Below the pieces are notes generated by a model. It had not been told where the DNA came from. It did no database searches and saw only the letters and a list, made by a program, of their open reading frames with translations. Shown one piece after another: positions 1-10,900 of a stretch of 64,000 nt of DNA. The stretch spans positions 1,302,001 to 1,366,000 of the forward strand of contig JAPFFF010000011.1 in NCBI GenBank assembly GCA_039105265.1, in the 5' to 3' direction. Source of the DNA: Tritrichomonas musculus. Lineage: Eukaryota > Parabasalia > Tritrichomonadida > Tritrichomonadidae. Both the position numbers and the translations under genes were made by a program. Each line of letters starts with the position of its first letter. Position 1 is the first letter of the stretch.

Positions 1-2339
1 ATATTTTTGCCAACCTTCACACCACCATTGTCGATGATGTCCTTGTAATCATCACTTGTGATATGGTTTTTCTTGAGGGATACCCCCTTGAGTTTGAGTG
101 CCTTGGTTATAGAGCCACTATTAAATATGGTGTAGCACTTGGGGGCTAACGCAATCATATTATCGCCATATTTCTCAATGCAGAGACCCAATATTTTCTT
201 CCCATCAGCGATTGTATTTATATTGGGATTCGGCATGAACTTATATATGTTCTCATCATAGAATGCCCTATTCTTGATGATGTATTTGAACTCTTGATCG
301 GACCCCTTGGTATCATCACCGGCAACTGCAAAATATGCACTATCAGTGTCCCCCTCTATGAAATGGAATCGCTCCACATCAAGGCACTTGTACATGAACT
401 CGTATATGAATGTGAGATACCAGAATTTGGCATTATCTAGAGTCCAGAATGATTCCTGAAGGCATGTCGTGCATTTGAAGCTCTTTGGGTTCATCTGGAG
501 TAGATAGTTGTCATCACTCAATTTGGTGCCACTGACATAGTTGTCGTATATGATATTCTGGAAGGTCTAATCGCGTGAGCATATCTTGATTTTGGAGAAC
601 TTCTCGGTGTTCATACCATCGTACCCATATGAGCCATTCATGCTGATCTTGTAGAACTTCTCAGTGCCATGCTCAGATCCAGAGATGATATCCTGACGGT
701 GTTTCATGAACTCGCTAACGAATGGGTTGAATCCGCGATGAGCCTCATATGTGGTGAGACTTTTGATATCCTCAATGACAAGTCCATGGTCGAGGAGGAA
801 CCAGAGGTAGTAGTTCGAGAATGTCTGATAGGTACCCATTGTATCAACACTCATGGTCAGCTTCCGTTCAGTTTTGTCAACAGATGGGAGCTTATTGCGA
901 GTCATGTAGTCGTGCATATATGGGCCAATTGTGGCCTCATCATTGGTGATATCGAAATTGCGAAATACAGGTGGGAATTTGATGAAGTAGTTGATTTTGG
1001 ATATTGGGCATTTCAACATGACCTCCGCTTTGAACAGGAATTTGGGATGCTTTAGGAGCTTCTGGCTGTTGATGATACGCATGCATGAGTTGTAGGTCTT
1101 CATATTTATGGTACCATCGTTGTACACCTCGAATCGCTCTATCATGGAACCTGGCATATACATGACTCCCCCGTGATATGGATTGGCATCATGTTTGGAT
1201 GAACTGAATGCAGATGGGTATAAGCTGTTGAAATCAACTCCAACAATATGAGTCATTGTGTGTGGTGTATCATATGAGATTACCTTGTGATCAACGGCGT
1301 TGTATCTAAAACGGTTTATTTTGGTATGACCCTTGATGTTGACACGATGCATGACATTTGATAGACCACCAGTGATGTTGTTCCGTAAGCTGTAATACTC
1401 CTGTTCATCGTTGATGAGTGTTGGGAGATGCATCATCTTGCAGTACTTCTTCAGCTGAATTCGGAGTTTGGTTATATTGGGGTCATCACGACTGCGAAGT
1501 CTGTTGCATTCCGCACAAGCGAGTTTACAGTTAATGAGTTCATGACCGATATCATTATTGATTCTATCGAGAGTGGGCTTATTGGTCCATGTGAAGTGCT
1601 CACCACAGAGATGGCACTTGCCTGATTCTCGATTGTTGTACATCTTCATGAACTTATCGAATTGCTCCTCACAAACACATTTATCGAGGTTCCTGGGTTT
1701 GTCCTTATGAGATTGATTATATTTGACATCCTGGTTATAGTAGTTCTCACATTTGAATCGCCACCAATCGAGGTTTGGTTTGAATTTGTTAATGGGGTTC
1801 TGTATAGAGTATTCGGCATTTGGATTGAATTCCTTATATGCGAGTGCGTACTTGATACAGGATGCATTCTTGCTTAGCGATAGGTTTGAGATGAGGTCCA
1901 CGTTGTACTGAGCATTGAGTGCAATCAGGTTGTCAATGGGTTTGATCATCATCTCGACATCATTATCATTGTATGCAAGTAGGTAGTCCCATCGGGTTTT
2001 ATAGTTTTTGGCATCCTCGAGATATAGTTTGTAATCATCTGGTGTCAATGGGTTCTTCTGGTTGAGATAGCTGTAGAACGCTTCATACTCAAAGGGTGCT
2101 GCTTTTGAGAGGACCTCATTGTAGTTTTCAGTGTTGATGGCTTCATATGGGAACACACCCTTAGAGCTATTCTCGATCCCGCCGAAGTCTACCCCGAATT
2201 GCCTTAATGTACCACCAGAGACGAATGATTGTGCATCGATGAATCGCAACTTGGTGTCGTATTTGGGTGACTTCAATATGAACTGCTTCAGTGATAATGT
2301 GGTACCAATGATGCTATTGGGTTCAACACTCCAGAACAT
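1..2339 (-). pseudogene. Polinton protein-primed DNA polymerase B, partial fossil
   Basis: This is the middle and C-terminal part of a Polinton family-B DNA polymerase. Visible parts are the exonuclease-side motif around YLLAYNDNDVEMM, an internal zinc-binding HNH-like segment (CHLCGEHF...LDRINND...CAECN) and the polymerase A motif GVDFNSLYPS. The same order is seen in the polymerases at 38047-42886 and from 60715. The copy is broken, with about two breaks, and runs off the left edge of the window. Its third codon positions are richer in G and C than the DNA beginning at about 2340, so it seems to come from a different element than its right-hand neighbour. Identification is firm from motif order and from the two related copies. 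Confidence 0.85.
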
Positions 2340-2390
2340 ATTTCATGTGAAGAGTATGCTAAAGAATGTGAAAATGAATTCAAAAATATA

Positions 2391-3446
2391 TTGAACAATA
2401 AAGATTTAGATGCTGAATTACTTGAACTTGGAAAGAGTATTCCTGAAAATGAAAGTGAGGTCTCTGCAAATAGAGATTCAAATAATATCCCAACTTATAT
2501 CAATGATTTTGATACTATGTACTCTTGTTTCACAAGGTCTGGTTCCCAGACTGCTTTAGCAGATGAGAGTCATTGGGATTTACCATTGAGAACTAGATTT
2601 GATGAGAACTTCAAGATTACATTCAATAAATCCAAACATGGATCCTGTGATGGTAGACATATTGGTGATCTTAAATGTAGATATCAGACTGGAATGGTTT
2701 TGAGTGTAAATGAAACTCCTGGGTTTGCAGTGATTGACATTGATATTAATAAGAAGTTGCCTCAAAAGAAAAGATTTGAAATCAAGCAATCAATACTTAT
2801 CAAACTCTCTGAAGATGATATCATTATTGAGACTGGAAGTGGTAGTCTTCATATTTATGCAAATCATAATATTCCAGGTTTATATAAGAATGCATATGTC
2901 AAATGTTTCGAATGTGATGAGTTTGATATAGATTATTTTGCTTCTGTTGATTGCAATTCATATCATGGTCTAATGCTTCCTGATTCTGAAAATGAGAATG
3001 GAAGATATGAATTCTATCAAGGTAATTGGGATTCAGTTATCAAGAGAACGGCAACTGATGTAATCAAATCTTTAGGTGTTGAGTTGGATCTTTCAGGTAA
3101 AAATAGTAAAGAATATGATGATGATGATGATGAACCGTTAACATACATTTCTGATGAAGAAGAGATGAAGTTGGTTGATGGATTAGTTGGTATGGAAGTT
3201 CACAATTATGCTTCAAAAATAGATGATAGACTTACTTTGTTACCATTGTTTGGAGCAATTAAGTGTCTATCTCCAGATAATAGAGATAAAGCATTTTATA
3301 ATGTTGAGTTCAAAAGTAATTTGACATGCAAAGCTTCAATGAATTTCGAAACAGTCAAGAAAGATGCAAAACATTCAAATATTGGTGTATTGTATAAGAT
3401 CATCAGAATGTATAATCCAGAATATTACAAGAAAGTATTACATTAA
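2391..3446 (+). CDS. Primase-polymerase (AEP-like) protein, partial
   Basis: The protein has the three-part signature of archaeo-eukaryotic primases. Near residues 113-118 there is a hydrophobic DxD motif (FAVIDID), near 150-158 an SxH-type motif (GSGSLHIYANH), and near 178-184 a further acidic motif (FDIDYFA). In that family these residues hold the metal ions and nucleotide for primer synthesis. An acidic run of Asp follows near residue 240. The frame is open upstream to the join at about 2340, so the listed start is only the first candidate and the copy is probably partial. It converges on the integrase, overlapping its end by four bases. Primase assignment rests on motifs alone. A role in element replication is inferred. 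Confidence 0.6.
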   Translation: MNNKDLDAELLELGKSIPENESEVSANRDSNNIPTYINDFDTMYSCFTRSGSQTALADESHWDLPLRTRFDENFKITFNKSKHGSCDGRHIGDLKCRYQTGMVLSVNETPGFAVIDIDINKKLPQKKRFEIKQSILIKLSEDDIIIETGSGSLHIYANHNIPGLYKNAYVKCFECDEFDIDYFASVDCNSYHGLMLPDSENENGRYEFYQGNWDSVIKRTATDVIKSLGVELDLSGKNSKEYDDDDDEPLTYISDEEEMKLVDGLVGMEVHNYASKIDDRLTLLPLFGAIKCLSPDNRDKAFYNVEFKSNLTCKASMNFETVKKDAKHSNIGVLYKIIRMYNPEYYKKVLH

Positions 3447-5308
3447 ATGTCAATTGCAAGCTTAAATCTTGGAATGAATTGTCTATTTTTGTTCTCATCT
3501 TCGACTTCATAATATCCTCCATGGTAGTCAACAATGTGATACTTTCCTGGTTGAATGATAGATCTTCTTTTAGCCATTGAATCCTTTTCATTATAAAGCT
3601 TCACTGGTGTGCCATTCTCTAGTTTAAATCCAGCTCTACTTGTAACCTTTTCATTCTCTTTCATGATTTGTCTAATGATATAGTTCTCTAGTTCTTCATC
3701 ATCTTGGACCATCTGAGGGGTAACATCAAAGCCAGCATATTTGGATAACGTTGCATGAGGCACACTGTTGTATTGATTGACAAGCTCTTTCATGATATTT
3801 GGTGTAATGATTCCAACTTCAATGTGGTATGCCATGTCTCGAAGTGTGCGAATCACTCTATCAAGAATCCCTAAAGAACCATGCATTGGATCTGTTTTCG
3901 ATTGCTTTTGTTCCTTTTTCATGAAGTCTGGATATACACCCATTTTCATTCTTGGGACTGATTTGAATTCAATGTTATGCTTATCATAATAAGCCCATGT
4001 TTCATGTGCATCGAAAGCTTTCTCTCCATCACCTTGAAGGTATCGAACATCCATTCCTGATTTGATTAATGAGTCCAAAGCATTGATGTATGTGTCTGCA
4101 TTTTTAGAATATCTCATGTAATGTTGTTCTTGATTGTCGTGATTAGTTGTGGTGAATACAGGTTTATTCATTGGAGCTGCATATAAGAATCTAGTGTTGA
4201 CATTGATTGCAATGAGATATGCATACTTATCACAAAACATTATGTCAATGATGTAAGTCTTTTTTGGGCAAACCTTGTGAAGTTGATATAGCTTCTTATT
4301 CTGCTTTAATGGAAAGTATGATGTTGTAGATGAATCAGGAGACTTAATATTTGGATATTTAGATTTCAATGCTTTAATCTTCTTTGGTGATTTGAATCCA
4401 ATAGAATTCACTTGAATCTTCTCTGGAGCAATGTTTGAAAGATGATGTTCAATATAGTATTGATACCAATCTTCAATTGATGTTAACGAACTCGGCCAAC
4501 CTCTAGTTAGCTTTTGAAAGTCATCAAATGACATTGGATGTCTCTCATCTGAATGTGTTTTAAGGTATTTGATAAGCTTGTCTTCAAATGTGTCATCGTA
4601 AGCTATCGTTGGTCTAGGTCTTTGAGGTTGTGGTTTGCCTCTTTGGGTTGGTGGTATCCATCTTTCATTATATTCTCTCCATAATTTAGTCATATCTTCT
4701 GGATGAATATTCCAATCTCTGAATACATTATTTGCATAGAATTTAGTCTTACTCTTCTGCATTTTGAGATTAAGGAGCCTATTTAATTCCTCATGAGCTG
4801 CTTGCAATCCTTGTTTACGCCTTTCAATCCTTTCACGTTTTCTACGTTCTTGTTTCTCAATAGCTTGACGTTTCTTGCGTTTTTGATATTCAATGATCTG
4901 TTTCTTTGTATATTCCATATATTCAATGACTTCTTTGTTGATTGTTGTGACATTTACTTTAATGAAATTGCTCAATACATTCTCATCTAAATTAAATCTA
5001 GGCTTGTCATAAAGATGCTTACGTTGATACAATTTAATGATTCTGTCACGAATAAATCTTGAAAATGTTGAATGGCTGTTGAGAAGATTATTTATTAATT
5101 CCAATGTTCTCGGTTGCTTATAATAATCTGTAAATGGATCATCATCATCGTCATCAAAATTATCATCAAACCAGCCAGCATAATTATGATCATGCAATCT
5201 ATCAAAATTATCTGAATGGTCTACACTACTTGGACCCCAAAGTATTGAATTCTTGATGTATTGAATGATGTGATCCACGTTATTGTTGAGTTCGTAAGTT
5301 TGATTCAT
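3443..5308 (-). CDS. Polinton integrase (retroviral-type, RVE fold)
   Basis: The 621-residue protein has a long N-terminal extension with a strongly basic coiled stretch (residues about 135-175, KKRKKRQAIEKQERRKR) and a C-terminal half resembling Polinton integrases. Core landmarks are YIIDIMFCDKYAYLIAINVNTR, the LQGDGEKAF segment and LGILDRVIRTLRD, followed by YNSVPH. This family cuts and joins element ends to host DNA and makes 6-bp target duplications. The C-terminus (YHIVDYHGGYYEVEDE) looks like a small SH3- or chromo-like barrel. The same RVE landmarks recur at 24848-26095 and 43540-44579. The frame looks whole. It starts about 60 bp from a divergent small gene. Confidence 0.82.
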   Translation of the reverse strand: MNQTYELNNNVDHIIQYIKNSILWGPSSVDHSDNFDRLHDHNYAGWFDDNFDDDDDDPFTDYYKQPRTLELINNLLNSHSTFSRFIRDRIIKLYQRKHLYDKPRFNLDENVLSNFIKVNVTTINKEVIEYMEYTKKQIIEYQKRKKRQAIEKQERRKRERIERRKQGLQAAHEELNRLLNLKMQKSKTKFYANNVFRDWNIHPEDMTKLWREYNERWIPPTQRGKPQPQRPRPTIAYDDTFEDKLIKYLKTHSDERHPMSFDDFQKLTRGWPSSLTSIEDWYQYYIEHHLSNIAPEKIQVNSIGFKSPKKIKALKSKYPNIKSPDSSTTSYFPLKQNKKLYQLHKVCPKKTYIIDIMFCDKYAYLIAINVNTRFLYAAPMNKPVFTTTNHDNQEQHYMRYSKNADTYINALDSLIKSGMDVRYLQGDGEKAFDAHETWAYYDKHNIEFKSVPRMKMGVYPDFMKKEQKQSKTDPMHGSLGILDRVIRTLRDMAYHIEVGIITPNIMKELVNQYNSVPHATLSKYAGFDVTPQMVQDDEELENYIIRQIMKENEKVTSRAGFKLENGTPVKLYNEKDSMAKRRSIIQPGKYHIVDYHGGYYEVEDENKNRQFIPRFKLAIDI

Positions 5309-5369
5309 TTGGTTTTTGTTAAAGAGATGTTTATATGTTTGCTGTTGATATTTTAATGAGAGCCAAAGA

Positions 5370-5624
5370 ATGGAATCAAATACAAATGAAAATGAAACAT
5401 TAGCATTACCACCATTAAAGAAAAGATATGAACGTAAATCATTTGCAACGCAGACATTAAAAATGATTGCATCAAGATTGCAATATTATCGAAAAATATT
5501 AGGTGAACCAGAATCTGACAATCCTAAGAAAATGAAACAACGTGAACGAATTCAAAAGAAATATGATCATTGCATGAAAGTCCGCAAACTACTCAATAGA
5601 GCTGCTGCTAATAGGTATATCTAA
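5370..5624 (+). CDS. Small basic protein, unknown
   Basis: An 84-residue lysine- and arginine-rich protein. It holds a predicted helix-rich middle (QTLKMIASRLQYYRKIL) and a second basic helix (MKQRERIQKKYDHCMKVRKLL). The pattern suggests a small nucleic-acid-binding or coiled protein, but no family is recognised. It starts 61 bp upstream of and divergent from the integrase, with the T-rich sequence typical of gene starts here (GATATTTTAATG) just upstream. It could be spurious, but base use and position between two element genes favour a real gene. Confidence 0.45.
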   Translation: MESNTNENETLALPPLKKRYERKSFATQTLKMIASRLQYYRKILGEPESDNPKKMKQRERIQKKYDHCMKVRKLLNRAAANRYI

Positions 5625-5646
5625 TAACTTTTTAACGAAGACACAA

Positions 5647-5850
5647 ATGAATATGAATGAGAGGTTCGTTCCATTGGTTGGTTTCGAGAATGATTACGAA
5701 ATTATGATTGAAAGTCCAAATATCATAAAGCGAAAAGGTACCAAACGTTGTATCGTTGGAGAATATTATAACAAAGATGGTATTGCTGCTGTTGAATTGA
5801 ATGGTAAGATGTATCTCAAAAATGATTTGATTGAAAGACAATTTAAATAA
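5647..5850 (+). CDS. NUMOD4-like N-terminal piece of an HNH-family protein
   Basis: The 67 residues match the DNA-recognition N-terminal part of the HNH proteins at 28532-29350 and 36678-37073. Shared landmarks are FVPLVGFENDYEI, like WLPLKGFNDY and YVPLLNFEREYEI, and the later LNGKMYLKNDLIERQF, like LNGKLYKKHELIAKQF. In NUMOD4/HNH_3 proteins this region binds DNA next to the nuclease domain. No HNH domain follows directly. The gene ends shortly before the next conserved element gene. It is either a trimmed homing-type nuclease or a stand-alone binding domain. Confidence 0.5.
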   Translation: MNMNERFVPLVGFENDYEIMIESPNIIKRKGTKRCIVGEYYNKDGIAAVELNGKMYLKNDLIERQFK

Positions 5851-5878
5851 ATTAGATACTAAATCTATTTTTGCATTA

Positions 5879-6559
5879 ATGAAAATGACTTTGAGGCAAG
5901 CACGTATACTATCCAGTGAGACAGATAATACGATAAAGCAAGAGCAACAGACTAATGTAAACATTAATATCAAACCAACTCAAAAGCATCCAAGAGCAAA
6001 TTCCATTCCCCTTTATCCAAATGTTCAACCTCTGAATCCAAATGTAAATTTTATTCAAGCTCCCCAACCGTAAGTTCCCCAAGGGAATGGTCCAATTACA
6101 AATACTCAGATGACGAATCCGGAATATCAATCAGTATCTCCACAAGTAATAGACAATCCTTTCCATTTAGCACAAGACAGGGGTATCGCAGATTTGGGAA
6201 ATGAATTAGATGAGCTTGACAAGAAAAACAGATTTCTTGAAATGCTAGTTGAAATGTATGAGAACAATCAATTAAAAGTGAATTCATATGTTGTCTGTGA
6301 AAGCAAGTTGTTGATGGAAATGATCAAATTATTAACTGGATGTGAGAAAGTTGAATTAGTCTTGAATGAAGATATTGGATGCAGCGGATGTTGCGGAGCA
6401 ATTTCGACTAAGTCGAACAGAGGAAAATCAGATAAGATCATCTATGTTTCAAAAATATTGGTAACCAAAGAAGGTAAAACCGAAGACCTAAAATATGCTT
6501 ATAATAACATTTACAGTCAATTCATCAAGTATAGAATTAGTCTCAAAATGACCTGTTAG
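5879..6559 (+). pseudogene. Conserved CxGC-family Polinton protein, broken copy
   Basis: This is a broken copy (about one break) of a protein found whole at 34272-34898 and 59208-59777. Shared parts are an N-terminal ARILSSE motif followed by a low-complexity Gln/Asn/Pro linker, then DRGIADLGNE with a coiled helix, and a C-terminal domain with a close cysteine pair (GCSGC) and a final DLKYAYNNIYSQ stretch. In the two other copies this gene lies immediately upstream of a tiny membrane protein and the packaging ATPase, so a role in the particle or packaging is likely but unproven. A double hairpin (6549-6577) forms its 3' end. Confidence 0.7.
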
Positions 6560-6577
6560 GTCACTTCGCTTTGTGAA
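6549..6577. repeat. Double-hairpin mini-repeat at gene 3' end
   Basis: TGACCT/AGGTCA stem (6549-6554 with 6558-6563) is followed at once by TTCGC/GTGAA (6565-6569 with 6573-6577). The layout, two short stems side by side, matches other mini-repeats in the window. It spans the end of the preceding coding region. Confidence 0.45.
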
Positions 6578-6582
6578 TGGTA

Positions 6583-6960
6583 TGCTAAATTACATTGTTA
6601 GTCAAAAATGTAAATATAAATGCTCAAATACATATACTTCTGGTTCATCAAATTTACTTCTAAAATGATATTTAGATTCTACTTTATCTACGCTTTCTTT
6701 TGATATGTGATTCGTCGAAATCGGTTGAGTATTCATTGAGATATGGTCTTCAGAATATTGGAAGCAAAATCTTATATTTTTCCATATATGGGAAAGGTGA
6801 AATAATTTGACCTTAGCGGTTAAGGTGAATTAAATTGACCTTATAACCGTCGAAAACGATATCACAAATCTATCGTTAAAACCGCTCTATATGCTTCCTA
6901 CACTGAGTTAGCGTTTCCAAGCCAAAAAGTGACACCCTCTTATAAATAAATCTCTATATG
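6583..6960. other. Noncoding stretch with small inverted repeat
   Basis: No convincing gene is seen. It holds ACCTTA-gcggt-TAAGGT at 6810-6826 and a second direct ATTGACCTTA copy at about 6834-6843. These may be protein-binding sites or part of an element end. No function is claimed. Confidence 0.4.
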
Positions 6961-6984
6961 GATCCAAATTTATGTCTGGCCAGA

Positions 6985-7055
6985 CACGGCTCAGTGGTAA
7001 GTCGTATCCATGGTAATCCGGAGTACCTGGTTCGATTCTGCTATGGACCGTTTTT
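6985..7055 (+). ncRNA. Pol III-type unit, tRNA-like
   Basis: The sequence carries an A box (CGGCTCAGTGG, 6987-6997), a B box (GGTTCGATTCT, 7029-7039) and a T-run terminator (7051-7055) at spacing normal for a tRNA gene. A D-arm stem (GGCT/AGTC) can be drawn. The acceptor and T stems do not pair properly, so a functional tRNA is unlikely. It is either a decayed tRNA or a tRNA-derived Pol III RNA. Transcription is inferred from the boxes only. Confidence 0.45.
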
Positions 7056-7087
7056 ATTTGTAAAATTCTTCATATTCTTCTGAGAGG

Positions 7088-7303
7088 TTCCGTATATGAT
7101 CTCGTCCCTAGATGATGTTCGCTAATGCGTTCTGGTCGCGTGAAGGTGAAAGAAGAGCTATTATAATTCCACATCTAGATGATGTTCGCTAATGCGTTCC
7201 GGTCGTGCTAGGTTGAAAGAAGAGTTATAATGGTTCCGTCCTTCCGAGATGTTCGCTAACGCGTTCCGGTCGTGCTAGGGTGAAAGAAAGATCATATACG
7301 GAA
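7088..7303. repeat. Three 67-bp tandem repeats bounded by a 15-bp inverted repeat
   Basis: The core GATGTTCGCTAAYGCGTTC recurs at 7114, 7181 and 7248, an exact 67-bp period. The block is enclosed by perfect 15-bp inverted repeats, TTCCGTATATGATCT at 7088-7102 and its complement at 7289-7303. A pyrimidine tract follows. The array could be a structured RNA, a replication or recombination site, or an element end. No coding potential is apparent. Confidence 0.75.
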
Positions 7304-7324
7304 TTCTTTCTTCTTCTTCTTCTA

Positions 7325-7399
7325 TTCCCAGGTGGATGTCTAGGATTTTCAGGCTTGTTTATTTCAGGATTTTGAATGCACTACATGTCCACCTGGGAA
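7325..7399. repeat. Long stem-loop, 12-bp perfect stem
   Basis: TTCCCAGGTGGA (7325-7336) pairs perfectly with TCCACCTGGGAA (7388-7399) around a ~51-nt loop. It directly follows the pyrimidine tract after the tandem array and precedes the HNH piece, so it may belong to the same structured block. Confidence 0.7.
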
Positions 7400-7433
7400 C
7401 GGTTTTTGCATTTTTAAATTTAAGAATCGATTT

Positions 7434-7931
7434 ACAATTAGACGTCAAAGTGATCAATATGAGATAAAAGAAAGTATAGCTGGAAATGGATATGTAACAG
7501 TTCATTTAAATGGAGTTACACAAAATAAGCATGAACTTATTGCATTGCAATTCATTCCGAATGATGATCCAGAACATAAAACACAAGTTGATCATAAAAA
7601 TAAACATCGAGATGATTATCATATTGAGAATCTTCGTTGGGTTACACGTTCACAAAATGGGCTTAATAAATCATCACATCTTGGAATAATATATGAATAT
7701 GTTGATGATATACCCGAAGATTCATTAGTTGTTGATGAATATGGAAAACATAAATTTGAAGATTATTATTTCTATGACGATGTATTCTATTTCTATAATG
7801 GAATTCAATATCGTAAATTACATATTAATGAAATGAAAGATGGTACTAGGTATGTAAAAATGAAAAATATAGATAACAAATATGTTACTGTATGTTATTC
7901 AAAATTTAAGAGATTACATGACTTAATCTAA
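7434..7931 (+). pseudogene. HNH endonuclease (NUMOD4/HNH_3 type), partial copy
   Basis: The encoded segment matches the C-terminal two thirds of the whole HNH protein at 28532-29350. It has the HNH_3 run HELIALQFIPNDD, then VDHKNKHRDDYHIENLRWVT, and after it the ~80-residue C-terminal domain with YGKHKFEDYYF and a final YSKFKRLHDL. In this family the His/Asn residues form the metal-dependent DNA-cutting site. No normal start is visible near the stem-loop at 7325-7399, so the copy is partial. Its 3' end overlaps the convergent fiber gene by four bases. It may be a homing-type passenger in element A. Confidence 0.7.
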
Positions 7932-10900
7932 GATTTGAATATTGCAAGAGTGGTTTCATTTATTTTTGCTGTGACCACACCAACTATTGATCTTTGTATT
8001 TTACACGATAAACCAAAGTCTTCATCCAAGATCTTTCCATTATAGAGAATTACGTCACCAATTTGATAGAGATTTGCATCATCAACTGTGAATAACATGT
8101 CTCCATGAGAAGCAAATTTGATACATCCATTTTCAGCATCCACTTCTGTAATCACTCCAACGAACTCTTTATAGGATCCATTGATCACTACACTACAAAT
8201 GCAATCAGTTGAATCGTTAGCAGTGTAACTAATGAAGGATCCGTTAACATATTTATATACATGTCCACTCATGAATACAGGCTTTCCTGCAACGAAATCA
8301 GATATGTTTTGACCAGCTTCGATAGGACAGTAATGAGTGATTGTATTTGAACCATTGGATGTAATTGTACCGTTAACCTTTAAATTAGAATCAAGTAGTG
8401 TATTTTTTGCAGAACCAAACATTTGAAAAGATTGAAATTTATAACCGTCAACAAATATATGCAAATTCCCACTATTAGAAGATTTTGCTGAATTGTATAA
8501 AAATTCTGTATTATATGTAGAATTATATCCAAATCTAATTGAAGTATCAAAATTAGCATCAAGAGAACTATATAAACTTGCAATATTACTTACTATACTA
8601 TTAATCAATAATGAACCAGATGAGAGTTTTGCTACATATTTATTATCACATTCTGATTTAGTTAAATATTCAGCTAAATAATCAGTTATTTGACATTTAT
8701 ATACAACTCCAGATAATATTAATGAAGCTAGATTAGTTATTGATTTCTCATTTTTTTCGAAAATACCATATAATTCATTATAATAAAATCTATCGAAATC
8801 AGTAGTTTTTGGTGAATCATTTATTAAATCAGCTGAAGTATAAACATTGTTTGTTAATAATTCATTTAATGAACTTTTCAAAGCATATTTGCCTTCAGCC
8901 ACATCCTTGGTCTCATACTTATCTAATTCATAAGCCAATTCATCTTCATCGACAAACTTCTCATCAGCCTGGGCACTAGTATAATATGGTGTCAAGTCAA
9001 CTGGTTCTGGGATATCACTCTTCAATGCATAAGGTTCTAGATCAATAGTAGGAATGTCAGTTTTGAGTGCATAAGGTTCTAGATCTCCACCATAAGTCAC
9101 ATATTCTGTAATGTATGTTTCGTTAGGATCATAATTTAGGAGAGTCTCATCAGAAAAATTGGAATTAACGTTCAAAAATCTGACTTTACCATCTTTCCAG
9201 TAATAAATGCTGGTGTCTAACCTAATTTGAGTATATCCTTGTTGCCCTGGGAATGTAAACTTCTTCTTGGTATTAGTAGTACCATTAAGAATTACCTTAT
9301 TCTGTAGGACTCCATCTATAACATCCCCAGTAATACCCACCCAATCTGGTTCGTTAGCAGAATTTGTCCACCTTAGTACTATTTTTACACTGAAATTCAA
9401 AGGAGTCTTAGCTAAACTAAATATAAAAGCACAACTACCATCCTTTCTGTCAACTTCATATGGGATATTATTAGTTTTAGTGGCATATGGTTCTAGATCA
9501 ACAGTAGGAATATCAGTCTTGAGTGCATAAGGTGTCAAGTCAACTGGTTCTGGAATATCTGTTTTCAAAGCATATTTATCTTGGAGAAATGCAAGATTAA
9601 CAACACTGTTTAAGTTTGTTTCATCATAATCTTCATTTGCAATATAGCAACTTATTACATTGATTCTATGTTGGATATCAAAATCATAAACAACTCCACA
9701 ACTTGAACTCATTTCTAATGTTAATGCTATATTTTGAACGCCATTATTTAAAACATAATCATTATTATTAATACTTGATATAGTGAATATTCCTTGATAT
9801 TTAATATTTTCATCAGTTTTATCATATCCATCAAATAACATTCCATATTGTTTCCAGTTTTCAAAATATTGACTTGCATTAGTATAAAGAACCGAAAGAG
9901 TATTAATACTATTACCTTCATCATAATATAATTCTAATTCTTGATTGAAAGTAATTGTTTTATCAATTATTTCTGGGATATCCGATTTCAAAGCATAAGT
10001 ATTAGACACATATCTTGCTGAATAAGCATTTTTGTCTGTTGGTTCGATATTTTTGGTAATTGAACATGATAATATTTCCGGTGTTTCACCAGTTCCTGGA
10101 TTTATTAATTCATGGGAGTGATACAGAATCCAAAGACCAGAATTACTTCCTTCGATACGCATTATCTGAGAGGGTTGATTATCATCATCGTCATTGAACG
10201 AATAATCTACGTGAACGTAATGAGCCGTATAGAAACTGTCTGATGAAACAATATCCAACCCACATTGCTCAATCATTTCATGATATTTGTCGTAATCCAA
10301 ATCAGGAATTGTATTATTTTCAATTTCGAATTGAATTGTTGTTTGTCCCTCAATAATTTCTGGAATTTCACTCTTCACTTGATCAATAGCATGGGTCATA
10401 TCTGTTGTCAAAGCATAATTGTTCAACGCAGTACTCAAAGCAGATTCATTAACCAAATTCTCTGGCATTTTTGGGATCTCATTCAACCAATTTGTTTTAT
10501 GGTTTTCAATGAGTTTCTTGATAGCAGCTGCAGACATCAATTGCTTATTTGTTAACGTTTCACCTAAACCTAATTCAGAATTCTCAACTTTGGTTGTATA
10601 CTTGATTCTAACTGATAATGGTTCATGACTTCCCATGGTGATAATCATTAAATATGGATCTTCGAAAGTAATTTCATAAAGTGACCCATTTGTTGACTCA
10701 TTTGATGTGAAACTCTTATCTTCATTGATGGAATATGTGTTTAACTTGATTACTTCACCCTCATTGTCCACTTTGGTTTCAACTTCTAATGTACCTTTCA
10801 ATGTATCAGTATAATATCTGTGACAATATTTCTCATTTGGGATCTCAATGATGGTATCAACATATGTCAATTCTTTAATGATTTCTCTTGATTGATTCAC

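Noticed and set aside
669-1055. Plus-strand frame opposite the polymerase piece
   Set aside because: Antisense to a well-supported polymerase; no domain.
5632-5973. Minus-strand hydrophobic frame
   Set aside because: Antisense to the NUMOD4-like and CxGC genes, whose homologues support the plus strand.
6985-7055. Functional tRNA gene
   Set aside because: A and B boxes are good, but acceptor and T stems do not pair; kept only as a Pol III-type candidate.
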